From the NCBI RefSeq assembly GCF_012184415.1, contig NZ_VTOX01000012.1, forward strand, positions 62,001 to 126,000: 64,000 nucleotides of DNA, written 5' to 3'. A program made the translations under genes and the position numbers. Source of the DNA: Ramlibacter lithotrophicus (lineage in GTDB: Bacteria; Pseudomonadota; Gammaproteobacteria; Burkholderiales; Burkholderiaceae_C). Every line of letters begins with the position of its first letter. Position 1 is the first letter of the stretch. Shown piece by piece: positions 46,632 through 55,519 of the stretch. The notes beneath the pieces are model-generated. The model was given only the letters and a program-made list of their open reading frames with translations, ran no database searches and had not been told where the DNA came from.

Positions 46632-47429
46632 TCAGTACGTCCCCGGATACGACCCGCCGTCGATCAGCACGTTCTGGCCCGTGATGTAGCTCGCGTGCTG
46701 GCTGCACAGGAACGCGCAGGTCGCCCCGAACTCGTCCGGGTTGCCGAACCGCTGCGACGGGATGGTCTTCTTGCGCGCGTCCTTGATCTCGTCGATCGAC
46801 TTGCCGGCCTTCTCCGCGGCGCCCTTCATCGTGGCGTTCAGGCGGTCCGTGTCGAACGCGCCGGGCAGCAGGTTGTTGATCGTGACGTTGGCGCCTGCCA
46901 GCTTGCTGGTGCGCGCGACGCCGGCCACGAAGCCGGTCAGGCCGCTGCGCGCGCCGTTCGACAGCCCCAGGATGTCGATCGGCGCCTTCACCGCGCTGGA
47001 CGTGATGTTCACGATCCGGCCGAAGCCGCGGGCGGCCATGCCGTCCACGGTCGCCTTGATCAGTTCGATTGGCGTCAGCATGTTGGCGTCGACGGCCTTG
47101 ATCCAGGCCTCGCGGTCCCAGCTGCGGAAGTCGCCGGGCGGGGGACCGCCGGCATTGGTGACGACGATGTCCCAGTCCTTGCGCAGCGCGAACACCTGCG
47201 CCCGGCCCTCGGCGGTCGTGATGTCGGCGGCCACCGACTGCACCGCCGCACTGGCGGGGCGAGCGGGATCGGCCTGGAGGCGCGCCACGGCCGCCTGCAG
47301 TGCCTCGGCCCCGCGCGCCACCAGCACCACGTTCACGCCTTCGCGCACCAGCGCCTGCGCGCAGCCGAAGCCCAGGCCCTTGCTGGCCCCGCACACGAGG
47401 GCCCACTTGCCGGCAATTCCGAAATCCAT
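46632..47429 (-). CDS. Atypical SDR-family oxidoreductase lacking the YxxxK catalytic pair
   Basis: A 265-residue Rossmann protein close to beta-ketoacyl-ACP reductase-like SDRs. The cofactor motif is GASKGLGFG, then NAGGPPPGDF and NITSS, so the cofactor and Ser regions look normal. Where classical SDRs have Tyr-x3-Lys this one has LSNGARSGLTGFV, with Asn and Arg at those positions. A subgroup of SDR-like proteins with an imperfect catalytic tetrad is known, so this is probably a family trait, and the activity is unclear. The end, YITGQNVLIDGGSYPGTY, is typical of SDRs. It converges with the DMT gene at 45691. Confidence 0.88.
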   Translation of the reverse strand: MDFGIAGKWALVCGASKGLGFGCAQALVREGVNVVLVARGAEALQAAVARLQADPARPASAAVQSVAADITTAEGRAQVFALRKDWDIVVTNAGGPPPGDFRSWDREAWIKAVDANMLTPIELIKATVDGMAARGFGRIVNITSSAVKAPIDILGLSNGARSGLTGFVAGVARTSKLAGANVTINNLLPGAFDTDRLNATMKGAAEKAGKSIDEIKDARKKTIPSQRFGNPDEFGATCAFLCSQHASYITGQNVLIDGGSYPGTY

Positions 47430-47498
47430 GTGATGTCTTCCTTCGCTGTGGTTGTTCGTGGCCGCATTGTGCCCCCAGGAGCCCAGGCTCCCAGCCCC

Positions 47499-48398
47499 TC
47501 ACGCCCGGCCGGCGCGGCTGAAGACGTAGATGCCGGCGATCACCAGCGCCGTGCCGGCGGCGATCCAGCCGGTGAACGGCTCGTCGAGGATCAGCGCGCC
47601 CATGATGATGGTGGATACCGGGCCGACCATGCCTGTCTGCGCCGCCAGGGCCGGACCGATGCGCTCGATCGCCATCATCACCATCAGCACCGGCAGCGCC
47701 GTGCAGAGCACCGCATTGAGCACCGACAGCCAGACCACCGCCGGCGCCACCGTCAAGGCGGTGTCGATCGGGCGCAGCACGAGGAACTGGACGACGCAGC
47801 ACACGCAGGCTACGGTCGTCGCCAGTCCCACCAGCCGCAGCGACCCGAGCCGCTGCACCAGCTGGCCGCTGTAGACCAGATAGAGGGCATACGTGATCGT
47901 GCTCGCAAAGACCAGGAAGGCGCCCCACGCGACCTGGCGGCCCTCGAAGCTCAGTTCGCGCCCCAGCACCAGGAGCACGCCGCAGTAGCTCACGGCCATG
48001 CCCACGGCGTGCATGGCCCGGATCTTCCGGCGATACAGGAGCCAGCCGAGCAGCATCACCATCGTCGGGTTCAGGTACAGGATCAGCCGCTCGAGCGACG
48101 CGGTCACGTACTGCAGGCCGGCGAAGTCGAGGAAGCTCGAGAGGTAATAGCCGCTGAAGCCCAGCCCGGCAACGCCCAGCCAGTCGCGGCGCGTGAGCGG
48201 CGCCTGGCCGCGGCTCGCCCACCACGCCATCAGGACGAACAGCGGCAGCGCGAACAGCATGCGCAGCATCAGCAGCGTCACGGCGTCGACCCCATGGCGG
48301 TACGCCAGCTTGACGATGATGGCCTTGCCGCTGAAGGCGATGGCGCCGAAGAAGGCCAGGGCGAGGCCGGCCGCCAGCCCCTGGTCACGATGCTTCAA
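47499..48398 (-). CDS. DMT-superfamily (EamA) transporter, TTG start
   Basis: A 299-residue protein with ten helices and two EamA repeats (AFFGAIAFSGKAIIVKLAYRHGVDAVTLLMLRMLFALPLFVLM; MVGPVSTIIMGALILDEPFTGWIAAGTALVIAGIYVFSR). I chose the TTG at 48398, which overlaps the stop of the upstream DUF3422 gene by 4 nt (TTGA), because no ATG or GTG exists in frame before the first membrane helix. Substrate unknown. It forms a two-gene unit with the DUF3422 gene. Confidence 0.86.
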   Translation of the reverse strand: MKHRDQGLAAGLALAFFGAIAFSGKAIIVKLAYRHGVDAVTLLMLRMLFALPLFVLMAWWASRGQAPLTRRDWLGVAGLGFSGYYLSSFLDFAGLQYVTASLERLILYLNPTMVMLLGWLLYRRKIRAMHAVGMAVSYCGVLLVLGRELSFEGRQVAWGAFLVFASTITYALYLVYSGQLVQRLGSLRLVGLATTVACVCCVVQFLVLRPIDTALTVAPAVVWLSVLNAVLCTALPVLMVMMAIERIGPALAAQTGMVGPVSTIIMGALILDEPFTGWIAAGTALVIAGIYVFSRAGRA

Positions 48399-49690
48399 GC
48401 CGCGAACACCTTGGAATGCAGGCGCCGCAGCGACCACCAGACGGCCAATGCCACCACCGGGATCGCCGCTGCCGCCGTGCTCTCGGCGGCGAACGGCCAA
48501 CCCACTGCCTGGGCGCCCTTGGCCAGGTAGCTCACCAGCCCGACGATGTAATAGGTGATGGCGGCGACCGAGAGCCCTTCCACGGTGGCCTGCAGCCGCA
48601 ACTGCAGCTGCTGGCGCCGGTTCATCGCGCCCAGCAGGTCCTGCGTGCTTTGCTGCTGCTCGATTTCCACCCGGGTGCGCAGCAGGCTGCTGATGCGCGA
48701 GACGCGCTGCGACAGCGCATCCTGGCGCCGCGTGGTCCACTCGCAGGTGGCGCGCGCCGGCGACAGGCGCCGGTCGATGAACTCGCCGATGGTCTGCAGG
48801 CCCGGCAGGCGCGCCTCGCGGATGTCGGCGAGCCGCCGGTCCACCAGCTCGAAGTAGGCGGTGCTCGCCGAGAAGCGCGCGTGCGAGCCGGCGTACTGGC
48901 TCTCGATCTCCCCCGCCAGCTTGGTCAGCCGGTCCAGCAGCTGCGGCTCGTCCTCCCGCCCGGCGCCGCGAATCGCGCTGGCCAGCGCCGCGAGTTCCTG
49001 CTCCGCCGCCGCGAGCGTCGCCCCGGTCTCGCGCGCCGCCGGCAGGCCGAGCATCGCGGCCATGCGGTAGGTGTCGATTTCCAGCAGGCGCTGCACCAGC
49101 CGGCCGAGCCGGCGCGGCGACATCCCCGCTTCGGCGTCCGCCGGGTCGCCGCCGGCCAGCAGCACCGTGCGGGAGAAGCCGTCGGCGTGCAGCGCGAAGT
49201 CTGTGTACACCCGCGCCTGGCCGTCCGCCACGCGCGAGCCGACCAGGGTGTCCTCGCGCAGCAGCGGCGCCACGGCCGCCGGCGCCCCGTCGCCCGCCAG
49301 CACCCACAGGTGCATGGCGGCCAGGCACTCGCCCGGCAGGCTGTCCAGCCACTGGCGAGGGACCGCGTCGCGACCGACGGGCGGCTCGTTGCCGCGCAGT
49401 GCCGCAACGTCGACCGGCCGCGAGAAGGTCCAGGTCACGAACTCGGTGTGCAGTTCCCAGCGCAGGCGGAACGCCCCGAAGTCCATGCGCAGGTGGTTGG
49501 CGTCGCCGCCAGGCAGCGGCAGGTGGTGCTCGCGCAGCAACGCGGCCAGGTGGCCACGGCTTGCGTCGCGCTCGGCGGCGGTGGTCAACATGACCATGTG
49601 CGAGATGGCCAGCGGCGCGCCCATCGCTTCGGGCGGCCGGGCATGGATCTCGTTGTGCAGCGCCACGCGCTGCGGATGCGTCCTCGTCAC
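48395..49690 (-). CDS. DUF3422 family protein
   Basis: A 431-residue protein with a soluble N-terminal part beginning VALHNEIHARPPEAMGAPLAISHMVML, the DUF3422 signature, a helical middle with coiled-coil character (about 200-350), and two C-terminal membrane helices (VAAITYYIVGLVSYLAKG and AAAAIPVVALAVWW), with the CorA-like arrangement of a long soluble part before two helices. Function unknown. The start is a GTG at 49690. Confidence 0.88.
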   Translation of the reverse strand: MTRTHPQRVALHNEIHARPPEAMGAPLAISHMVMLTTAAERDASRGHLAALLREHHLPLPGGDANHLRMDFGAFRLRWELHTEFVTWTFSRPVDVAALRGNEPPVGRDAVPRQWLDSLPGECLAAMHLWVLAGDGAPAAVAPLLREDTLVGSRVADGQARVYTDFALHADGFSRTVLLAGGDPADAEAGMSPRRLGRLVQRLLEIDTYRMAAMLGLPAARETGATLAAAEQELAALASAIRGAGREDEPQLLDRLTKLAGEIESQYAGSHARFSASTAYFELVDRRLADIREARLPGLQTIGEFIDRRLSPARATCEWTTRRQDALSQRVSRISSLLRTRVEIEQQQSTQDLLGAMNRRQQLQLRLQATVEGLSVAAITYYIVGLVSYLAKGAQAVGWPFAAESTAAAAIPVVALAVWWSLRRLHSKVFAA

Positions 49691-49744
49691 GATGCTCCCC
49701 CTGCCTTTATTGTCGCTCGCCGCACGCCGGCGTCCGCACCAGCG

Positions 49745-49769
49745 AAAACGGCGCCCGCAAGGGCGCCGT
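49745..49769 (-). terminator. Intrinsic terminator of tctBA
   Basis: ACGGCGCCC (49748-49756) pairs with GGGCGCCGT (49761-49769). On the minus strand the hairpin is followed by TTTT. It lies 23 bp past the tctA stop. Confidence 0.82.
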
Positions 49770-49792
49770 CTTTCGCTGGCCGGACGGCGAGG

Positions 49793-51304
49793 TCAGTCCT
49801 CGACGAAGGCTTCCGCGCGCTTGGAGCGGATCGACGGCAAGGCGACCACCACCACCAGCAGCAAGGCCGCGGCCAGCAGGCTGGCAGACAGCGGGCGCGT
49901 GACGAACACGCTCCAGTCGCCGCGCGAGAGCAGCAGCGCACGGCGCAGGTTCTCTTCCATCATCGGTCCCAGGATGAAGCCCAGGAGCAGCGGCGCCGGT
50001 TCGGCCCCCAGCTTGATGAACAGGTAGCCGACGACGCCGAAGATGGCGACCATCCAGATGTCCCAGGTGTTGTTGTTCGTGGAGTACACGCCGATGGCGC
50101 AGAACAGCACGATGGCCGGGAACAGCCAGCGGTACGGCACCGTCAGCAGCTTGATCCAGATGCCGATGAGGGGCAGGTTCAGGATCACCAGCATGGCGTT
50201 GCCGATCCACATCGACACGACCAGGCCCCAGAACAGCTGCGGGTTGCTGGTCATCACCTGCGGGCCCGGCTGGATGTTGTGGATGGTCATGGCGCCGACC
50301 ATCAGCGCCATCACGGCGTTGGGCGGAATGCCCAGCGTCAGCAGCGGGATGAACGAGGTCTGCGAGCCGGCGTTGTTGGCCGACTCCGGCGCCGCGACGC
50401 CGCGGATGTTGCCCTTGCCGAACGGGACCTCGCCCGGGTGCAGCTTGGTCTTCTTTTCGATCGTGTAGGCCGCGAACGCCGACAGCAGCGCGCCTCCGCC
50501 CGGCAGGATGCCCAGCATGGAACCGAGCGCCGTGCCGCGCAGGATCGCGGGCGCCATGCGCTTGAAGTCGTCCCTCGTGGGAAACAGGCCCTTCACCTTG
50601 CCGGTGAACACCTCGCGGTGCTCCGCGGGCTTGGACAGGTTGCTGATGATTTCGCCGTAGCCGAACACGCCCATGGCGATCACGATGAAGCCGATGCCGT
50701 CGGTGAGTTCCGGGATGTCGAACGAGTAGCGCGCGACACCGGAGTTCACGTCGGTGCCGATCAGGCCCATCAGCAGGCCCAGCACGATCATGGCCACGGC
50801 CTTGATCAGCGAGCCGGAAGCCAGCACCACGGCGCCGATCAGGCCCAGGATCATCAGCGAGAAGTATTCGGCCGGACCGAACTTGAAGGCGACTTCGGTC
50901 AGCGGCACGGCGAAGGACGCCAGGATCAGCGTGCCGACGCAGCCCGCGAAGAACGAACCGATGCCGGCCGCGGCCAGCGCGGGACCGGCCCGCCCCTGCC
51001 TGGCCATCTGGTAGCCGTCGATCACCGTCACGACCGACGCCGATTCGCCGGGCAGGTTCACCAGGATGGCGGTGGTCGAGCCGCCGTACTGCGAGCCGTA
51101 GTAAATGCCGGCCAGCATGATCAGCGCCGAGACCGGGGGCAGCGCGTACGTCGCCGGCAGCAGCATGGCGATGGTGGCCACGGGGCCGATGCCGGGCAGC
51201 ACGCCGATCAGCGTGCCGAGCACGACCCCGATGAAGCAGTACAGCAGGTTGATCGCCGAAACGGCCGTGCCGAAGCCGATCGCGAGGTTGGAAAACAGTT
51301 CCAT
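49793..51304 (-). CDS. tctA: TctA large permease subunit of a tripartite tricarboxylate transporter
   Basis: A 503-residue inner-membrane protein with about 12 helices. Family motifs are LIGVLPGIGPVATIAMLLPATY, GIYYGSQYGGSTTAILVNLPGESASVVTVIDGYQMARQGRAGPALA and PSERPGGALLSAF-type GILPGGGALLSAFAAYTIEKK. Works with TctB and a Bug/TctC receptor to take up citrate or other organic anions, driven by an ion gradient. It follows tctB after 13 nt. No tctC is adjacent. Confidence 0.95.
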   Translation of the reverse strand: MELFSNLAIGFGTAVSAINLLYCFIGVVLGTLIGVLPGIGPVATIAMLLPATYALPPVSALIMLAGIYYGSQYGGSTTAILVNLPGESASVVTVIDGYQMARQGRAGPALAAAGIGSFFAGCVGTLILASFAVPLTEVAFKFGPAEYFSLMILGLIGAVVLASGSLIKAVAMIVLGLLMGLIGTDVNSGVARYSFDIPELTDGIGFIVIAMGVFGYGEIISNLSKPAEHREVFTGKVKGLFPTRDDFKRMAPAILRGTALGSMLGILPGGGALLSAFAAYTIEKKTKLHPGEVPFGKGNIRGVAAPESANNAGSQTSFIPLLTLGIPPNAVMALMVGAMTIHNIQPGPQVMTSNPQLFWGLVVSMWIGNAMLVILNLPLIGIWIKLLTVPYRWLFPAIVLFCAIGVYSTNNNTWDIWMVAIFGVVGYLFIKLGAEPAPLLLGFILGPMMEENLRRALLLSRGDWSVFVTRPLSASLLAAALLLVVVVALPSIRSKRAEAFVED

Positions 51305-51317
51305 CTTCTTCTTTCCT

Positions 51318-51806
51318 TCAGCCGGTGATGAAGGTGGGCCACACCTGGAACTGCAGGTTCAGCAGCACGATGAACGCGAGGTAGCTTCCGATCGCCAGCA
51401 CCGTGGCCAGGATGATCACTTCCTTCCACTTGAATTCGTCGCCCGCCATCGCGGCGATGAACGTGAGCCCGTAGATCGCGACGATGAGGCCCATCGCCGG
51501 AATGCCGAACCGGGGCAGCCCGCCGAGCAGGAGCCCGAACAGGATGTTGGAGCCGATGATGAAGCCCAGCGGCTTCCACGCCCACTTGCCGATCGGCTCG
51601 CCGTCCTCGGTCTCGACCACCATGGCCTCGAACACGATGAAGCCGCCGAGCGCGGTGAGCAGGATGCCGAGCAACAGCGGGAAGTAGCCGGGACCCATGC
51701 GCGCGCCTTCGCCGATGGTGTAGTTCGTCGCTCCCCATGCGAAGGCGATTCCGACCGCCATGAACATGAGGCCGGACCAGAAGTCCTTCTGGCTCTTGAT
51801 TCTCAT
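51318..51806 (-). CDS. tctB: TctB small membrane subunit of a tripartite tricarboxylate transporter
   Basis: A 162-residue membrane protein with four helices: FWSGLMFMAVGIAFAWGA, GPGYFPLLLGILLTALGGFIVFEA, then two C-terminal pairs ending VWPTFITG. The GARMGPGYFP block is the TctB signature. The start is the ATG at 51806 (MRIKSQKDFW). First gene of the pair. Confidence 0.93.
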   Translation of the reverse strand: MRIKSQKDFWSGLMFMAVGIAFAWGATNYTIGEGARMGPGYFPLLLGILLTALGGFIVFEAMVVETEDGEPIGKWAWKPLGFIIGSNILFGLLLGGLPRFGIPAMGLIVAIYGLTFIAAMAGDEFKWKEVIILATVLAIGSYLAFIVLLNLQFQVWPTFITG

Positions 51807-51930
51807 GAAGTCCTCGAGACAAGAATGAAAGAAGGAATTGTCTGGCTCGGCCAGGGGCCTCCGGATGTGGATTCCACCTATCCGGATGAGCTTGCCATCC
51901 AAGGGTTTACCCTGGGACTGGACGGCCGCC

Positions 51931-53808
51931 TCACTCGAGCGGCGGCGTCGCGGTGAGCACTTCCTCGAGGGTGGTGAGGCCTTCGGCGACGCGCAGGGCA
52001 CCGGCGAGCCGCAGCGGCCGCATCCCGTCGGCCACCGCCTGGCGGCGCAGGCTGTCGATGTCCGGCGACTGGTTCACTTTTTCCTTGAACTCCTGCGTGA
52101 CGGCGAGGAGTTCGTACAGCCCCATGCGGCCGAGGAAGCCGGTCATGCGGCAGTCGACGCAGCCGACGGCGCGGTACGGCTGGTACCCGCCGGAGATCTT
52201 CCAGGGCTTGACGATCGCATCGAGCGCCTCCCGGGAGGCGCCGTCGTCGGGCTTGCGGCACTGGCGGCACAAGGTCCGCACCAGGCGCTGCGCCAGCACC
52301 CCGAGCAAGGTGGCGTTGACCAGGTACGGTGCCACGCCCAGCTCCAGCAGGCGAGTGACGGCCGACGGGGCGTCGTTGGTGTGCAGCGTCGTGAACACCA
52401 GGTGGCCGGTCAGGGCCGCCTGGATCGCCATTTCGGCGGTCGCGAGGTCGCGGATCTCGCCCACCATGATGATGTCCGGGTCCTGCCGCATCAGCGAACG
52501 CAGGCCCTCGGCGAAGCCGAAGTCGAGCTGCGGCTGCACCTGCGTCTGGTTGAAGGCCGGCTCGATCATCTCGATCGGGTCCTCCACGGTGCTCACGTTC
52601 ACCTCCTCGGTCGCCAGGCGCTTGAGCGTGGAATAGAGGGTGGTCGTCTTGCCGGAGCCGGTCGGGCCCGTGACCAGCACGATGCCCGACGGGCGCTTGA
52701 CCAGCGACTCCCAGCGCTGCGCGTCGTGTTGCGAGAAGCCCAGCGCGTCCAGGTCCTTCACGGCCGTGTCCGGGTCGAAGATCCGCATCACCATCTTCTC
52801 GCCGAAGGCCGTCGGCAGCGTCGACAGCCGCATCTCGATTTCGTCGCCCGCGGCAGCCGCCGCCGGGCCGCCCCAAGGCGGCTGAGCCCCCCCGGGGGGC
52901 AGCGCAGCGGCCTCGGCCGCCAGCGTGGGGGCCCTGGCTCTTCGGGTCTTGATGCGGCCGTCCTGCGGCCGGCGCTTCTCGACGACGTCCATGCGGCCCA
53001 GCAGCTTGATGCGGGCGATCATGGCGTTCAACACGCCCATCGGCATCTGGTAGACCGGGTGCAGCACGCCGTCGATGCGGAACCGGATCACGCCCTGCTC
53101 GCGGCGCGGCTCCAGGTGGATGTCGCTGGCGCGCTGGTCGAAGGCATAGGTCCACAGCCAGTCGACCACCTGCACCACGCCCTGGTCGTTGGCGTCCAGC
53201 TGCTTGTTGCTGCGCCCGAGCTCCACCAGTTGCTCGAAGCTCGCCGCGCCGCTGCTGCCGCCGGAGCGCTGCGCGGCCCGCACCGACTTCGCCAGCGCGA
53301 AGAACTCGGCGGTGAAGCGATGCAGCTCCTGCGGACTGGCGAGCACCCTGCGCACCTTGCGCCGCGACTGGCGCTCGACCTCGTCCACCCAGTCGGTGAG
53401 AAACGGCTCGGCGGTCGCCACCACCACCTCGCCGGCCGTCACCTGCACCGGCAGCACGCGATGGCGCTCGGCGTACGCGGCGCTCATGGTGTCCGCGACT
53501 TTCGCCACGTCCACCTTGAGCGGGTCGATGCGCAGGTATTCCAGGCCGCTGCGCCGCGCCAGCCACTCGGTCAGCGACTCGATGTCCAGCGGCTTGCCGT
53601 CGACCGCGCGCGCCATCGCCACCGCCGCCAGCCGCACCAGCGGGTGCTGCACGCTCTCCGCCTGGGAGCAGCGCGCGATCGTGCGGCGCGCCTCGTCGGG
53701 CGAGATGACGCCGTCCTGGCTGAGCCATTCGACCAGCGTGCGCCAGTCGATCGGTCCCTCGCGCGGAACGCCGCGCTCGGCGGCGCGGGGCTTGGGGGCT
53801 GGACTCAT
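51931..53808 (-). CDS. GspE/PilB-type secretion ATPase with a repeat-derived insertion
   Basis: A 625-residue ATPase of the type II secretion/type IV pilus family. It has an N-terminal MshEN-like domain, the core block DQRASDIHLEPRREQGVIRFRIDG, Walker A GPTGSGKTTT near 377, Asp box LMRQDPDIIMVGEIRD, His box TGHLVFTTLHTNDA and a CxxC-type zinc site (CRQC and CVDC). Between KTR and GDEIEMRLSTLP there are 31 extra residues (about 290-320) coded by a palindromic repeat. The rest of the frame is intact, so the protein may work. No other gsp or pil genes are near. The start overlaps the stop of the upstream gene by 4 nt. Confidence 0.9.
   Translation of the reverse strand: MSPAPKPRAAERGVPREGPIDWRTLVEWLSQDGVISPDEARRTIARCSQAESVQHPLVRLAAVAMARAVDGKPLDIESLTEWLARRSGLEYLRIDPLKVDVAKVADTMSAAYAERHRVLPVQVTAGEVVVATAEPFLTDWVDEVERQSRRKVRRVLASPQELHRFTAEFFALAKSVRAAQRSGGSSGAASFEQLVELGRSNKQLDANDQGVVQVVDWLWTYAFDQRASDIHLEPRREQGVIRFRIDGVLHPVYQMPMGVLNAMIARIKLLGRMDVVEKRRPQDGRIKTRRARAPTLAAEAAALPPGGAQPPWGGPAAAAAGDEIEMRLSTLPTAFGEKMVMRIFDPDTAVKDLDALGFSQHDAQRWESLVKRPSGIVLVTGPTGSGKTTTLYSTLKRLATEEVNVSTVEDPIEMIEPAFNQTQVQPQLDFGFAEGLRSLMRQDPDIIMVGEIRDLATAEMAIQAALTGHLVFTTLHTNDAPSAVTRLLELGVAPYLVNATLLGVLAQRLVRTLCRQCRKPDDGASREALDAIVKPWKISGGYQPYRAVGCVDCRMTGFLGRMGLYELLAVTQEFKEKVNQSPDIDSLRRQAVADGMRPLRLAGALRVAEGLTTLEEVLTATPPLE
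52849..52941. repeat. In-frame palindromic repeat inserted in the GspE-type ATPase gene
   Basis: 93 bp (31 codons) absent from the usual GspE sequence. It contains GCCGCC-CCAA-GGCGGC (52867-52882) and GCCCCCC-C-GGGGGGC (52886-52900). This CCGCCCCAAGGCGGCTGAGC unit resembles an intergenic repeat I recall as common in Comamonadaceae. Composition differs from the flanking coding DNA (runs of C and G). Confidence 0.68.
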
Positions 53809-54569
53809 GCTGGATCCACCGGCTTGAAGACCTTCAGCCACTTGCGCGCGGGCAGGCCCCAGCGCGAGTGGATCGCTTCGGCGCGCTGTGGCAGCAGGCC
53901 GCGTTCGGGCCGCGCCGGGGTGCGCAGCGCCAGCACGATGGTGTTGCCCTCGCGCGTGGGCCGAAAAGCCCAGGTCGCCTCGCGCCCGAACACCGACGCG
54001 ATCGTCTCGAGGCTTCGCTCGAAGCTCGACGAGCGGCCGAACAGGTTCACGGTCATGCAGCCGTCGTCGGTCAGCAGCCGCCGGCAATCGGCATAGAAGT
54101 CGGCGCTGTCGAGCACGGGCGCCGCCGCCTCCTCGTCGTAGAGGTCCACCTGCAGCGCGTCGACGGTGCCGTGGCGCGCCTCGTCGGCCACCACCTGGGC
54201 GGCGTCGCCGAGGATGACCGTCAAGCGGGCGTCATCCCCCGGCAACTTGAACCAGAGCCGGCAGGCCGCGACGACCTGCGGGTTCAGCTCGACCGCCGTG
54301 GTCCGCATCTTCAGTTTCCTGTAGCTGAACTTGGTGAGCGCGGCCGCGCCCAACCCGAGCTGCATGGCATGCCGCCGCGCCACGGAGTCCGGCTCCACGA
54401 ACAGCAGCCAGGCCATCATCCGCTGCACGTATTCGAGCTCGATGTCGAACGGCCGGTCCAGCAGCATGGAACCCTGCACCCATTCGGTTCCCAGGTGCAG
54501 GTAGCGCACGTCGCCCTGGTCGGAGAAGTTGACTTCGGGCAGGCCGGCGGGGGTGGGTCGGGCGTTCAC
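53805..54569 (-). CDS. Spermidine synthase-like SAM-dependent protein
   Basis: A 254-residue protein with the spermidine synthase/fused methyltransferase fold: LGLGAAALTKFSYRKLKMRTTAVELNPQVVAACRLWFKLP, then GDAAQVVADEARHGTVDALQVDLYDEEAAAP and DDGCMTVNLFGRSSSF. Family members include both polyamine synthases and uncharacterised methyltransferases; the classical polyamine site is not clear, so I do not assign a substrate. The start is a GTG overlapping the tatD stop by 4 nt (GTGA); its stop overlaps the gspE-like gene start by 4 nt. Confidence 0.85.
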   Translation of the reverse strand: MNARPTPAGLPEVNFSDQGDVRYLHLGTEWVQGSMLLDRPFDIELEYVQRMMAWLLFVEPDSVARRHAMQLGLGAAALTKFSYRKLKMRTTAVELNPQVVAACRLWFKLPGDDARLTVILGDAAQVVADEARHGTVDALQVDLYDEEAAAPVLDSADFYADCRRLLTDDGCMTVNLFGRSSSFERSLETIASVFGREATWAFRPTREGNTIVLALRTPARPERGLLPQRAEAIHSRWGLPARKWLKVFKPVDPA

Positions 54570-55438
54570 TGCCCGTGATTATCGCCACCGGCGGATGAGG
54601 AGCCCGCGCCGGCGCGTTCCGCCAGCAGCGGCGCCAGCTTCGGCAACGCTGCCGCTGCGTTGGCACGGGCCGCCTGCGCGAGGTCCTGCTCGGGCATGCC
54701 GCGCAGCGCGGCGAGCACCGCGCCGATGCGCGGCAGCTCGCCGGGCTCGTTGCGGCCCTGGCCAGCGCCGGCGGCTCGCTGCGCGGCCGTGCGATAGATC
54801 CACTGCGGCGGGATGTCCGGCGCATCGGTTTCGACCACCAGGGCCGACAGCGGCAGTTCGGCGGCGAGCCGGCGGACCTGCAGCGCCCGCTCGTAGCTGA
54901 TCGTGCCGCCGAAGCCGAGGCGGAAACCGAGCTTGACGAATTCGTCGGCCTGCTGGCGGCTGCCGTTGAACGCGTGCGCGATGCCGCCGACGCCGGCCAC
55001 GCGCAGGTGCTTGAGCAGCGCGTCGGCCGAGCGCCGCACATGCAGGATCACCGGCAGGCCATGGCGCGCGGCCAGCCGCAGCTGTTGTGCGAGGAACTGC
55101 TCCTGGCGCTCGCGCTGCGGTGCATCGCCGAAGAAGTCGAGGCCGATCTCGCCGACGGCGACCAGGCGCGGATCGCCGCGGGACTGCCGCAAGGCTTCGT
55201 CGAGCCGCTCCAGGTCCCCGGGATCGGCGCGGTCGACATGGAGCGGATGGATGCCCAGCGCATAACTGTCGTCGTGGCGGGCGGCAAGGTCGCGCACGGC
55301 ACCGAACGTCGCCACGTCCACCGCCGGCAGCACGCAGTGCGCCACGCCGGCAGCGCGCGCTCTCGCGCGCACCGCGTCACGGTCGGGCGCGAATTCGGGC
55401 GCGTCCAGGTGGCAATGTGTATCAATCCACGCCGTCAT
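54566..55438 (-). CDS. tatD: TatD-family metal-dependent hydrolase
   Basis: A 290-residue TIM-barrel DNase/hydrolase. Metal ligands: DTHCHLD at the N-terminus (His-x-His), the Glu in AVGEIGLDFF, His in PVILHVRRS, His in GIAHAFNGS and Asp in LVVETDAPDI. The start chosen is the ATG at 55438 (MTAWIDTHCH), not one 18 nt upstream. First of a tightly coupled three-gene unit with the spermidine-synthase-like and GspE-like genes. Confidence 0.92.
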   Translation of the reverse strand: MTAWIDTHCHLDAPEFAPDRDAVRARARAAGVAHCVLPAVDVATFGAVRDLAARHDDSYALGIHPLHVDRADPGDLERLDEALRQSRGDPRLVAVGEIGLDFFGDAPQRERQEQFLAQQLRLAARHGLPVILHVRRSADALLKHLRVAGVGGIAHAFNGSRQQADEFVKLGFRLGFGGTISYERALQVRRLAAELPLSALVVETDAPDIPPQWIYRTAAQRAAGAGQGRNEPGELPRIGAVLAALRGMPEQDLAQAARANAAAALPKLAPLLAERAGAGSSSAGGDNHGQ

Positions 55439-55519
55439 CGCACCATGATGCCGCAAGCCGTGCAGGGCCGCGCAAAGCGTGATACCGTTGATCGACAGTG
55501 TGAATCAGGCAGGTGAACG

